From: an uncultured Prevotellaceae bacterium
Lineage (GTDB): Bacteria > Bacteroidota > Bacteroidia > Bacteroidales > Bacteroidaceae
Reading direction: 5' to 3'
Length of the DNA: 64,000 nucleotides
Assembly (NCBI GenBank): GCA_900316645.1
Contig: ONDP01000002.1
Coordinates: forward strand, 62,001-126,000
Under the pieces are notes generated by a model. It was given only the letters and a program-made list of their open reading frames with translations. It made no database searches and was not told the DNA's origin. A program made the position numbers and the translations under genes. Shown piece after piece: positions 1 to 6,996 of this stretch (position 1 is its first letter; each line of letters starts with the position of its first letter).

Positions 1-116
1 ATGCAAACTTCGTTTTGGACGCTCGTTACAACATCGGTGTAACAAAGGCTATTAAAGAATATGATTGTCGTCACTCTGTATTCAGCTTCACGCTGGGTTA
101 CAAGTTCGCCCTCTAA
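1..116 (+). CDS. C-terminal end of an outer-membrane beta-barrel protein (partial)
   Basis: The reading frame is open from the window edge (codons from base 3) to a TAA at 114-116 and gives about 37 residues. They show an alternating polar/aromatic pattern ending in FTLGYKFAL, the usual last strand of a Bacteroidota beta-barrel with an aromatic near the C-terminus. The start and family lie outside the window. A beta-barrel also follows at 896-1408, so this may be a neighbourhood of related envelope proteins. The call rests only on the terminal strand pattern. Confidence 0.6.
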   Translation, partial: ANFVLDARYNIGVTKAIKEYDCRHSVFSFTLGYKFAL

Positions 117-170
117 ATGAGATTGACATATTCCTATTCAGGAATTTTTAGTGAATAAATTTAATTTAGT

Positions 171-204
171 TGCCACTACTCTGTGAAGAGTGGTGGCATT
201 TTTC
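171..204 (+). terminator. Rho-independent terminator after the partial barrel gene
   Basis: A 12-bp stem (171-182 with 187-198, one G-T pair) around a 4-base loop is followed by a run of T. It lies 55 bases after the stop of the partial barrel gene. A weaker 6-bp hairpin with T tail sits at 130-149. Confidence 0.85.
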
Positions 205-288
205 GTATGGTTAGGTATGCCTAAATAATGATACAATTGTGTATCATTTGCGATACGCAAAATAGTTTAATATTCGTTGAGAAACGTT

Positions 289-296
289 TACCTTTG
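289..296 (+). promoter_or_regulatory. Promoter -7 element (TACCTTTG)
   Basis: A TAnnTTTG match lies 35 bases upstream of the ATG at 332. No convincing -33 element at the usual spacing is seen, so the call rests on the -7 element and its position between a terminator and a gene. Confidence 0.6.
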
Positions 297-331
297 CAAC
301 ATGATTAATGTTTAATTTAAATGATACAAAT

Positions 332-868
332 ATGAGAAAAACATTACTAATTGGTATTGCTTTGGGTTTCAGCGTAATGGGGTTTGCACAAAAAGTACAG
401 TTTGAACAAGCTCAGTCACGTATTATGGAACCTATACAGGATGTTTTTGTGCGTCCAATGGTTGCAGAAATGAAGATGCTGTCTACGGAATTGAAAGTCT
501 ATATGGCTTCCTGGCAGTTTCAAGAAAAGAAGATCACTGATCTTACTTGGCAAGATTTGAGGGATGCCAAGGCAAACGCTGCTTTCCATGCAGCAATTTC
601 TGATGGTGCAGATGTTATAGTCGGTGCTACTTATTATGTTCGCAATCATATTGACGCTAAGGGTAAGGCTACTGATTATGGTGTAGACGTCATTGTTCGT
701 GGCTATCCTGCAAAATATGTCAATTGGCATCCATTGGGCGATTCAAAATATTCTGCATCTGATGAAAAATGGGTTAACCAGTTGATAGAGGCAAAGAAAG
801 CTCGTACATGGCATAACAACAATGCCGAAAATCAAGCAGATGCTATTGAGAACTATACGAAAAATTAA
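332..868 (+). CDS. Exported protein of unknown function
   Basis: The start at 332 is preferred over the upstream ATG at 308 because it places a clean signal peptide (MRKTLLIG... ending GFAQ) at the N-terminus. The mature part is about 160 residues with no membrane segment. A segment near residues 85-130 reads as small alternating strands (DGADVIVGATYYV, then DVIVRGYPAKYVNW). I do not recognise a named family; the pattern resembles small conserved exported Bacteroidota proteins. It has its own promoter and is followed 27 bases later by a beta-barrel gene, so the two may be co-transcribed and both act in the envelope. Confidence 0.7.
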   Translation: MRKTLLIGIALGFSVMGFAQKVQFEQAQSRIMEPIQDVFVRPMVAEMKMLSTELKVYMASWQFQEKKITDLTWQDLRDAKANAAFHAAISDGADVIVGATYYVRNHIDAKGKATDYGVDVIVRGYPAKYVNWHPLGDSKYSASDEKWVNQLIEAKKARTWHNNNAENQADAIENYTKN

Positions 869-895
869 TTGTTTTACATTAAATAAAAAAAGATT

Positions 896-1408
896 ATGAA
901 AAAGATTTTATTTGTTGTTTTGATGGCAGTATTTGCAGTTTCTGCAAATGCACAGTTAGTTACCTCTAATCGTACCATACATAGCGATGCTCACAATTTC
1001 TGGGTAGACCTTGGTCTTGGTGCTTATACTGGTGACTACAAGAATGGTGGTTTAGGTATGGATCTTGGCTTCCGTTGGAATAAGATGTTCCACGAGTATG
1101 TTGGTTGGGATATCATTAAGGTTGCTGCACAGGCAGATACTAAGCACTTTAAGGAGTCAATCACTCTGAAGGCCATGACTGGTGTTCGTTTTGAATCCCC
1201 TGTTTTGTTCGGCAACTCAAAGGCCTATGCTAACTTTGCCGGAGGTTATGGTTACACTTTTGATCCAAAGAAAGGCGCTTTCACTTGGGAGATTGGCGCT
1301 GGTTTGAAAGTAACTCCGCGCTTTAATGTTGGTGTTGCTTATGACGCTTGGAGCAAGAATAGCTTTACTACAGGCTTCATCAATCTGAAGGTTGGTTACG
1401 CATTCTAA
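896..1408 (+). CDS. Small outer-membrane beta-barrel protein
   Basis: 170 residues: a signal peptide (MKKILFVVLMAVFAVSANAQ) and then a short barrel-like domain rich in Gly and aromatic residues with strand-length alternation. It ends in FINLKVGYAF, a typical C-terminal barrel strand for the BAM machinery. The size fits an 8-strand barrel of the OmpA/OmpW-like or PorT-like type found across Bacteroidota; ligand or role cannot be read from the sequence. It sits directly downstream of an exported protein gene and ends at a strong terminator. Confidence 0.75.
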   Translation: MKKILFVVLMAVFAVSANAQLVTSNRTIHSDAHNFWVDLGLGAYTGDYKNGGLGMDLGFRWNKMFHEYVGWDIIKVAAQADTKHFKESITLKAMTGVRFESPVLFGNSKAYANFAGGYGYTFDPKKGAFTWEIGAGLKVTPRFNVGVAYDAWSKNSFTTGFINLKVGYAF

Positions 1409-1429
1409 TTGGTGCATAAAGATTAATCC

Positions 1430-1470
1430 ATCTCCCCCTTGTGAGATTATCTAGGGGGGAGATTCTTTTT
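1430..1470 (+). terminator. Rho-independent terminator
   Basis: A 9-bp perfect stem (1430-1438 with 1455-1463) with a 16-base loop is followed by a T-rich tail. It closes the 332-1408 gene pair. The next gene starts only 12 bases later, so partial read-through is possible. Confidence 0.8.
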
Positions 1471-1481
1471 TATAATTGACG

Positions 1482-2156
1482 ATGAAAAGAATTACATCAC
1501 TATTTTTATTTATCTATACGCTTCTCCCCTTGATGGCTCAGAAACAATATTCTTCTACTGTTGTAGAAAAGAAGCGTGTTGTGACAGGAATTGAAGACTT
1601 TTCTCTGCCAAGTCAGACGATTCTTGGGAATGCTATGCTTTGGGCCGTTAATGAAGGTCCGCAAGGCAAGGAAGAAATCGTTGATATTGATTTTGGTAAG
1701 GAGCGATTGTCTATGGTGTACAATTTGAGGCGAGAAGATGATGAAGACCCCGCATATACTTGTCGCCTGCAGTTGCAAGTAACAGAAGGTCAACTGGTAT
1801 TTACTGTCAAAGACGTTAAGATGCATGGAGGACTAAAGAGTATGTTTTCTAATTTTGACAAATTGGATCCAGTGAAGAAAACAAAACATGCTGACATTAT
1901 TCGTGAGTTTGAAAGATTGAATGATGCAAAACTAAACAACCTCTTTAATTTCATCAAGGAACATCAGTTACAAGTAACTAATTGGGATAACATTCGTTCT
2001 GGGAGTCTTCAGCGTGGAATGACGGAGGATGAGGTCATGCTAATTTATGGGAAACCAGTAAGCAAACAGAGTGACGGAACCACCACACAGTATATGTTCA
2101 ATAGCTTTGTCCGCGTATTCATTGAGAACGGCAAAGTGAAATCATTTGTCAATTGA
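1482..2156 (+). CDS. Exported DUF4468-like protein with a BamE/SmpA-like tail
   Basis: The ATG at 1482 gives a signal peptide (MKRITSLFLFIYTLLPLMAQ), about 224 residues in all. Residues about 35-110 form a beta-rich domain reminiscent of DUF4468-type periplasmic modules. The last 45 residues (GMTEDEVMLIYGKP...) carry the pattern of SmpA/OmlA/BamE-like beta-lactamase-inhibitor folds: a short helix 'GMT.xEV', then a GxP turn, then strands. No lipobox cysteine is seen, so it is probably periplasmic. The family call is from memory of motifs and is tentative; function unknown. Confidence 0.6.
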   Translation: MKRITSLFLFIYTLLPLMAQKQYSSTVVEKKRVVTGIEDFSLPSQTILGNAMLWAVNEGPQGKEEIVDIDFGKERLSMVYNLRREDDEDPAYTCRLQLQVTEGQLVFTVKDVKMHGGLKSMFSNFDKLDPVKKTKHADIIREFERLNDAKLNNLFNFIKEHQLQVTNWDNIRSGSLQRGMTEDEVMLIYGKPVSKQSDGTTTQYMFNSFVRVFIENGKVKSFVN

Positions 2157-2183
2157 CATTCATTTATCCCAAATAATAAGAGT

Positions 2184-2249
2184 ATGAAGACAAAATATTC
2201 AATAATTATGATGTTTGCCTTCATGTGTATGGCAGCAGTAAGAATTTAA
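2184..2249 (+). pseudogene. Orphan signal-peptide fragment, probably the stump of a lost gene
   Basis: A 21-codon frame (MKTKYSIIMMFAFMCMAAV...) reads as the N-terminal half of a signal peptide and then stops. It begins 27 bases after the preceding gene, where an intact downstream gene would be expected. The palindrome at 2259-2300 begins nine bases after the stop. I infer a gene whose body was deleted or replaced; a real 21-residue peptide cannot be excluded. Confidence 0.4.
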
Positions 2250-2258
2250 CCTTCGGGA

Positions 2259-2300
2259 AAATTCCTGTGCGTTTGTGCACGCACAAACGCACAGGAATTT
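2259..2300. repeat. 42-bp perfect palindrome (20-bp arms, 2-base centre)
   Basis: Bases 2259-2278 are the exact reverse complement of 2281-2300, with AC at the centre. The arms are GC-rich in the middle (CTGTGCGTTTGTGC) and AT at the ends. There is no following T-run, so it is not a classical terminator. It lies between a decayed signal-peptide fragment and a broken acyltransferase gene. Confidence 0.9.
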
Positions 2301-2420
2301 GTCGACAAGTCTGTAGAAATGACATAGACATCGGGAATTGTTTCATTTGACTTAACCTGATCTTGGTTGACGAGTGTGTGAAAAGCCAGATTTCCCAATA
2401 GACAAAAGATTATTTCATCC

Positions 2421-2817
2421 ATGAAACAGGTTCGAAAAGGTTCAATTAAAGAACAAAAATCAGAGAAAATATTAATTCTCTCTTTTCTAATGATGTTGTG
2501 TATCGTTTGGACACATTCACGCATTCCTATCCAAGATAACGTTCCTAACTATTTTAGCAAGTTATTGATTCTTAATGAAATAGGCCAGGATGCCGTTGCT
2601 CCTTTTTTTTCTTATCACTAGCTTTTTGTTCTTCCGTTATTTTCAGATGGACATTTGGTTAAAGAAATTAAAGACCAGATGGCACTCTTTATTTGTTCCT
2701 TACCTGATATGGAATTGCATTGGAGCTTTTTCTTGGTGGATTATAATTCAACAATTTGGGAGAGATGAATTTGTAAAAAAATATCAGAACCGACACTTCT
2801 GTGTCATGAAGAAATAG
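2421..2817 (+). pseudogene. Acyltransferase-3 family remnant, frameshifted and truncated
   Basis: Frame one from ATG 2421 reads LMMLCIVWTHSRIP... to DAVAPFF. The homology-like reading then continues in another frame after a run of eight T at about 2604-2612 (LITSFLFFRYFQ...RWHSLFVPYLIWNCIGAFSW). This is the N-terminal part of the acyltransferase-3 family of multi-pass membrane O-acyltransferases: the first helix with His, then the FF-L-SGF-type helix and the R..-VPY-W segment. Only about 130 of the usual 340-380 residues remain before a stop at 2815. Two independent defects suggest a dead gene. An intact family member lies at 10146-11279. Confidence 0.7.
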
Positions 2818-2883
2818 TGACATTAATGGAATTCTTCACGATTCGATGCAGGAAAAAGTCCGAAAAACAAACTGAAGGTGGTG

Positions 2884-2946
2884 CAATAAGGGCACCTTAT
2901 TCATCAATAAAGGTACCTTATTCATCAATAAGGGCATGTTATTCAT
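2884..2946. repeat. Three 21-bp tandem repeats with palindromic cores
   Basis: Units 2884-2904, 2905-2925 and 2926-2946 share the pattern CAATAAGGGCACCTTATTCAT with a few changes. Each unit holds a near-palindrome (AATAAGGTACCTTATT in unit two). There are no spacers, so this is not a CRISPR array. It lies just outside the left inverted repeat of the toxin-antitoxin cassette. Confidence 0.85.
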
Positions 2947-2957
2947 TAATACGGAAG

Positions 2958-2987
2958 TATTTTTATTTATTACGGACATATCGTTCG
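2958..2987 (+). repeat. Left copy of the 30-bp inverted repeat around the toxin-antitoxin pair
   Basis: These 30 bases are the exact reverse complement of 3686-3715. The two copies enclose the complete toxin, antitoxin and promoter, a 758-bp unit end to end. No target-site duplication is evident next to the outer ends. Confidence 0.9.
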
Positions 2988-3041
2988 TTACTAACGGAGA
3001 AAAATAAATTCCCTCCCTGGGTAAGCGGAGAAATTCTTCGG

Positions 3042-3323
3042 TTACTTCTGGCCGTAATGGGAACGCAAGGAAATAACAGCAACATAGACTTCAGCATCGT
3101 GAATCTCGTAAATCATGCGATATTGTTTGTTGATACGACGAGACCATGTTTCTTCAAAGACATAGTGCTTCAAGTGCTCTACCTGACCAGTGCCTGTACG
3201 GGGATGCTCCTGAAGTTCCAAAAGCATATTTGTGATTTTCTTGATGGTGGGTTTGTCGCCACTCTTTTTGATGGCGGCAATCTCTTTCTTGGCCTGTTCA
3301 GAAAGCAGTATAGTGTAAGTCAT
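3042..3323 (-). CDS. Txe/YoeB-family toxin (ribosome-dependent mRNA interferase)
   Basis: 93 residues with the YoeB/RelE-superfamily layout: N-terminal strand and helix (LLSEQAKKEI...IKKSGDKPTIKKI), then ELQEHPRTGTGQVEHLKHY, then WSRRINKQYRMIYEI and the C-terminal strand VISLRSHYGQK. In YoeB the basic SRRIN region and the terminal His-Tyr pair form the catalytic site that cleaves mRNA in the ribosomal A site; both are present. It begins three bases after the stop of the upstream partner gene, the antitoxin-first order typical of these pairs. Full length and apparently intact. Confidence 0.9.
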   Translation of the reverse strand: MTYTILLSEQAKKEIAAIKKSGDKPTIKKITNMLLELQEHPRTGTGQVEHLKHYVFEETWSRRINKQYRMIYEIHDAEVYVAVISLRSHYGQK

Positions 3324-3326
3324 TTC

Positions 3327-3602
3327 TTACAGCGAATTGATAAATTCAGTAATGTCTTCTTTGTTCTCAAGACGCGTGAATTTTGCCCCAGGCTGATGAG
3401 CCTTAGCTATATCTTCCTCTACAGCTTTTACATTACGAGAGTCGGCAAAGAAAGAATCGCCCGAAGGACTTATCTCATAGGGATCAACACGGTACGAACG
3501 CTTCTTGGGCTTACTGATTGTAACCCCTTCTATCGCACCCAAAATCTTTTTAAGGCTTGGGATAAGACTTGCATTTTCGACGTTAAGAATTATCTGTGTC
3601 AT
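3327..3602 (-). CDS. Antitoxin partner of the YoeB-like toxin
   Basis: The start is set at the ATG at 3602; the TTG six bases upstream is less likely. The product is 91 residues. The N-terminal strand MTQIILNVEN and a helix (SLIPSLKKILGAIEGVTISKPKK) are followed by an acidic tail (ISPSGDSFFADSRNV...LENKEDITEFINSL). This does not resemble Phd/YefM, the classical YoeB antitoxin. The SGD-x-FFAD-x-RNV string is, from memory, seen in Bacteroidota partners of YoeB/RelE toxins. It is the first gene of the pair and has a TATCTTTG promoter 25 bases upstream. Assignment rests mainly on gene order and length. Confidence 0.8.
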   Translation of the reverse strand: MTQIILNVENASLIPSLKKILGAIEGVTISKPKKRSYRVDPYEISPSGDSFFADSRNVKAVEEDIAKAHQPGAKFTRLENKEDITEFINSL

Positions 3603-3626
3603 AAGCAATCACTCTCTATTTGTCTG

Positions 3627-3634
3627 CAAAGATA
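3627..3634 (-). promoter_or_regulatory. Promoter -7 element (TATCTTTG) of the toxin-antitoxin operon
   Basis: A perfect TAnnTTTG on the minus strand, 25 bases before the antitoxin ATG and inside the inverted repeats, so the cassette carries its own promoter. Confidence 0.75.
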
Positions 3635-3685
3635 AACAAAATAAACGAAATAACAAGATAATAAACAAAAAAAGTACACAGGTTC

Positions 3686-3715
3686 CGAACGATATGTCCG
3701 TAATAAATAAAAATA
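3686..3715 (-). repeat. Right copy of the 30-bp inverted repeat
   Basis: Exact reverse complement of 2958-2987. It lies upstream of the antitoxin promoter and about 80 bases before the promoter of the next plus-strand gene. Confidence 0.9.
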
Positions 3716-3795
3716 AATCGTTCTTTGACCTTCGGTCGAAGATACTCACGTTCGGAAAAACTCAAGAATTTCTTGGTTTTTCGCTCACTTAATCG

Positions 3796-3803
3796 TATCT
3801 TTG
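3796..3803 (+). promoter_or_regulatory. Promoter -7 element (TATCTTTG) of the lipoprotein-queC operon
   Basis: A perfect match 27 bases upstream of the ATG at 3831. A TTG at 3775-3777 lies 18 bases further upstream as a possible -33 element. Confidence 0.75.
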
Positions 3804-3830
3804 CAGCAGAACAATGGAAATGTAGAAATT

Positions 3831-3992
3831 ATGAAGAGATATAATTTGTTTCCGATACTGCTGTTGGCTGTTATGTTTGCAGCATGTTCGAATGACGACA
3901 GTCCTGTAGTTCGCGGCATGCACCCCAAGAAGCCATACGCAACACCGGAACTCATCGAGAACATCATTGCCGTTTTAAAACAATACAAGTAA
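3831..3992 (+). CDS. Small lipoprotein (53 residues)
   Basis: The ATG at 3831 gives MKRYNLFPILLLAVMFAAC, a compact lipoprotein signal with the lipobox Cys at residue 19. A 34-residue mature peptide follows, rich in Pro and charged residues (HPKKPYATPELIENII...). Only two bases separate it from queC, so the two are co-transcribed. It is too short for a folded domain of known type; function unknown. It might be a conserved hitch-hiker rather than a queuosine factor. Confidence 0.7.
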   Translation: MKRYNLFPILLLAVMFAACSNDDSPVVRGMHPKKPYATPELIENIIAVLKQYK

Positions 3993-3994
3993 TT

Positions 3995-4648
3995 ATGAAA
4001 GATAGTGTATTAATCCTCAGCGGTGGCGTTGATTCTGTCACCTTATTATATGATGAACAGGAGCGCATAGCCCTTGCCATCTCGTTTGACTATGGTTCAA
4101 AGCATAATGCACGGGAGATTCCTTTTGCCCGACTGCACTGCCAGCGACTGGGTATCAAGCATATCACCATTCCGCTGGACTTCATGACGACGTATTTCAA
4201 GAGTTCGTTGCTAGAGGGTGGGGAAGAGATTCCCGAAGGTCATTATGCCGATGATAATATGAAATCGACGGTGGTGCCATTCCGCAATGGCATCATGCTG
4301 TCAATTGCCGTCGGCATTGCTGAATCGAATGGACTCAAGTATGTGATGATGGCGAATCACGGTGGCGACCATACCATCTATCCCGACTGTCGTCCGGAAT
4401 TTGTAGATGCCTTCGACAAGGCTGCTGAGGCGGGCACTTTTGTCAATGTGCATCTGCGCTCGCCCTATACCAACATCACAAAAGCTGACATTGCCCGGCG
4501 CGGCAAGGCGTTGGGCATCGACTACAGCGAGACGTGGTCGTGCTATAAAGGCGGTGAGCACCATTGTGGCAAGTGCGGCACCTGTGTGGAGCGTCGCGAA
4601 GCCTTTGCCGAAGCGGGTATCGAGGATGGAACGGAATACGAGGGCTGA
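3995..4648 (+). CDS. queC: 7-cyano-7-deazaguanine synthase QueC
   Basis: 217 residues, normal length. The ATP-pyrophosphatase loop SGGVDS is at residues 9-14. The C-terminal zinc site CYKGGEHHCGKCGTC supplies the four Cys ligands. QueC converts 7-carboxy-7-deazaguanine to preQ0 with ATP and ammonia, a cytoplasmic step of queuosine synthesis. No other queuosine gene is in the window. It shares the transcript of the preceding small lipoprotein and converges on radA. Confidence 0.95.
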   Translation: MKDSVLILSGGVDSVTLLYDEQERIALAISFDYGSKHNAREIPFARLHCQRLGIKHITIPLDFMTTYFKSSLLEGGEEIPEGHYADDNMKSTVVPFRNGIMLSIAVGIAESNGLKYVMMANHGGDHTIYPDCRPEFVDAFDKAAEAGTFVNVHLRSPYTNITKADIARRGKALGIDYSETWSCYKGGEHHCGKCGTCVERREAFAEAGIEDGTEYEG

Positions 4649-4680
4649 TGGCTGATGTATGAGGACTGAGGGGTGATGTG

Positions 4681-6081
4681 TTAGCCGAAAAGGGCACGGA
4701 GGGCTTCCTCCACCTTTCGGACGGGAACGAGTTCGATCTTAAATTTCTTGCGATTCAAGCCACCGAGATTATACTTGGGAATGATGATGTGCGAGAAACC
4801 TAATTTCTCTGCCTCGCTGATGCGCTGCTCAATGCGGGCTACGGGGCGCACCTCGCCACTCAAACCTACCTCGCCAGCCATGCACCAGCCCGACTCAATC
4901 GGTGTATCGACATTGCTTGACAGGACGGCAGCTATCACACTCAGGTCCATCGCCATATCCGTTACGCGTAAACCACCGGCAATATTCAGAAACACGTCTT
5001 TCTGCATCAGCTTAAAACCGACTCGCTTCTCCAACACCGCCAACAACATGTTCAGTCGGCGCTGGTCGAAACCCGTTGCCGAACGCTGTGGGGTGCCGTA
5101 TGCAGCCGACGACACCAAGGCCTGCGTCTCAACCAAAAACGGACGCACACCCTCAATGGCACTCGAAATGGCTACGCCCGACAGACCGTCGTGATCTTCA
5201 GTCAACAGCAATTCAGACGGATTGCTGACCTGACGCAGTCCCGTCTGCTGCATCTCGTAGATGCCCAGTTCAGACGTCGAACCGAAACGGTTCTTGATAC
5301 TGCGCAGAATGCGGTACATATAATGCTGGTCGCCCTCAAACTGTATCACTGTATCCACGATATGCTCCAGAATCTTAGGACCTGCCAGTGTGCCCTCCTT
5401 CGTGATATGACCAATCAGAATGACCGGCACACCACTCGACTTGGCAAATCGTAACAGCGCCGATGCGCATTCGCGAACCTGGGCTATCGACCCCGCCGAC
5501 GATTCCACATCCTCAGTCTCAATGGTCTGTATGGAGTCGATGATAATCAGATTGGGTTCCACCTCCTTGATATGATCGAAAATGGCTTCCAGCGAGTTCT
5601 CGCAAAGAATCATTAGATTGTCGGCGACGGAATCGCCGACCGCTAAGCGCTCCGCGCGCATCTTCAACTGATGGGCGCTCTCCTCACCGCTCACATACAG
5701 TACGCGCTTCTCCTTCAGATTCAGCATTGTCTGCAGTGTCAGCGTAGATTTGCCAATGCCGGGTTCGCCACCCAGCAAAACGATAGAGCCTGGCACCAGT
5801 CCGCCGCCCAACACGCGGTTCAGTTCCTCGTCATGCATGTCGATGCGAGGGTCGTCGTGCCCCTCAATGTCGCGCAGTCGCAGCACCTTAGCAGCATCGC
5901 GTCCACGACTTGATATCGAGACACCTGCACCAAAAGCCCCTCGCCCTTTGGAGAGGGGTTGGGGTGAGGTTTTAATCTCCTTGAACGTGTTCCACTGTCC
6001 GCACGACGGACACTTTCCGATCCATTTAGCCGACTCCTGTCCGCAATTCTCGCAGACATACATTACCTTGTCTTTTGCCAT
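4681..6081 (-). CDS. radA: DNA repair protein RadA (Sms)
   Basis: 466 residues. An N-terminal four-Cys zinc finger (C10, C13, C24, C27) is followed by a linker, a RecA-type ATPase with Walker A GGEPGIGKST (K111), the RadA-specific KNRFG motif at 263-267, and the C-terminal Lon-protease-like domain. RadA is a branch-migration helicase acting with RecA in recombinational repair. The linker at residues about 38-51 (TSPQPLSKGRGAFG) is encoded by a palindromic repeat element and looks like an in-frame insertion. The start codon overlaps the stop of the upstream gene by one base (TAATG), implying translational coupling. Confidence 0.95.
   Translation of the reverse strand: MAKDKVMYVCENCGQESAKWIGKCPSCGQWNTFKEIKTSPQPLSKGRGAFGAGVSISSRGRDAAKVLRLRDIEGHDDPRIDMHDEELNRVLGGGLVPGSIVLLGGEPGIGKSTLTLQTMLNLKEKRVLYVSGEESAHQLKMRAERLAVGDSVADNLMILCENSLEAIFDHIKEVEPNLIIIDSIQTIETEDVESSAGSIAQVRECASALLRFAKSSGVPVILIGHITKEGTLAGPKILEHIVDTVIQFEGDQHYMYRILRSIKNRFGSTSELGIYEMQQTGLRQVSNPSELLLTEDHDGLSGVAISSAIEGVRPFLVETQALVSSAAYGTPQRSATGFDQRRLNMLLAVLEKRVGFKLMQKDVFLNIAGGLRVTDMAMDLSVIAAVLSSNVDTPIESGWCMAGEVGLSGEVRPVARIEQRISEAEKLGFSHIIIPKYNLGGLNRKKFKIELVPVRKVEEALRALFG
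5935..5973. repeat. GC-rich palindromic element inside radA
   Basis: The segment around CCCTCGCCCTTTGGAGAGGGG and the following GGTTGGGGTGAGG form imperfect inverted arms. Its reverse complement is closely similar to a segment at 41766-41800 (shared ACCCCTCTC...GGGCGAGGGG). In radA it is in frame and adds PQPLSKGRGA to the linker after the zinc finger. Confidence 0.75.
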
Positions 6082-6968
6082 TATCTGAGATATAAGAAGT
6101 TGTTATCGTAATCTAATACAAGCTCTACTTCACTTAAGAACTTATAACCTATAGCACCAACAAAGTCTTTTCCTATTTTAGTTGGAAGGATGGGGAGTAT
6201 CTTTTTCTCCATATTGACCTTCTTGCCTAACATCTCGGCTGAATCCATCTTTATGTATTGAATTTTCTTTCCTTCCCACGTCCTTTCTATAAGTTCAAAC
6301 CCTTGTCTGTCGAGCGATTCAATCACTCCTTCGCTTTTCCCCCATAAAACGAAAAAGTTTGCATCGCCAGTGTTAATTAGGAATCTCCCGATAATCTGCC
6401 CTGACCTGTAGTTACTGTCCATGATACGCAGAGGAGCATCTGTTCCTACAAACCCTTTTTTGTCGATAGTCATAATGCCGCGCTTGTATTTCTTCTCGGG
6501 CAAGTCACGCTTACCGTATTCCACATAACCTTTAGCAATATTCAACGTCAGCATCTGACTGCCGTCTTTTGCCATATAGCAACTGCCCATCACCATATCG
6601 TATTCTCCGGCTTTAAACCATTTTCTGGCCTGTCTCAAATCGGCGATATAAACAGGTTGGGTGTTACGTAAACCGTCAACATCCAGTGTGTCGGATATTA
6701 CTTGGTAACACCATAGCATTTTGCCAATTGTGGGTAGTCGTAAAGCGTGATGACAGGCAGTCGTATTCAGTTCCAATCCGGAAGAGACGACAAAAGTGCT
6801 GTCAAGAACGGTGATAGACGAGCCTGTATCAATCATTGCACGAGCTTTCACTTGCTGGTTCACACTTACTTCTGCAATCATGTGATAGTTTACCTCCTTG
6901 AAGCGAATGCGCTGGGCAGTTACGCTTTGGGTTGATAACACTAATATAAGCAATAATAGTTTTTTCAT
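6081..6968 (-). CDS. Exported retropepsin/pepsin-like aspartic protease homologue
   Basis: 295 residues with a signal peptide (MKKLLLLILVLSTQSVTAQ). The first lobe has the aspartic-protease motif ARAMIDTGSSITVLD near residues 44-55 followed by a hydrophobic strand. A second, similar segment near residues 195-215 (GRFLINTGDANFFVLWG) has Asn in place of the catalytic Asp. The arrangement suggests a two-lobed clan AA fold with one intact half-site, or a dimerising enzyme. Probably periplasmic. The gene precedes radA with a one-base overlap; a functional link is unlikely. Substrate unknown. Confidence 0.75.
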   Translation of the reverse strand: MKKLLLLILVLSTQSVTAQRIRFKEVNYHMIAEVSVNQQVKARAMIDTGSSITVLDSTFVVSSGLELNTTACHHALRLPTIGKMLWCYQVISDTLDVDGLRNTQPVYIADLRQARKWFKAGEYDMVMGSCYMAKDGSQMLTLNIAKGYVEYGKRDLPEKKYKRGIMTIDKKGFVGTDAPLRIMDSNYRSGQIIGRFLINTGDANFFVLWGKSEGVIESLDRQGFELIERTWEGKKIQYIKMDSAEMLGKKVNMEKKILPILPTKIGKDFVGAIGYKFLSEVELVLDYDNNFLYLR

Positions 6969-6996
6969 ATCGCCATTTTGTTTTTAATTCTTCATG

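Noticed and set aside
2884-2946. Possible CRISPR array
   Set aside because: The 21-bp units are contiguous without spacers, and no cas gene is in the window.
2817-3635. Long plus-strand reading frame (272 codons)
   Set aside because: It runs antisense through the toxin and antitoxin genes, starts in the 21-bp repeats, and has no protein-like pattern.
4649-4680. GGCTGATG-type near-repeats between queC and radA
   Set aside because: Only about 30 bases of low-complexity sequence between convergent genes; no hairpin with T-run and no clear repeat unit.
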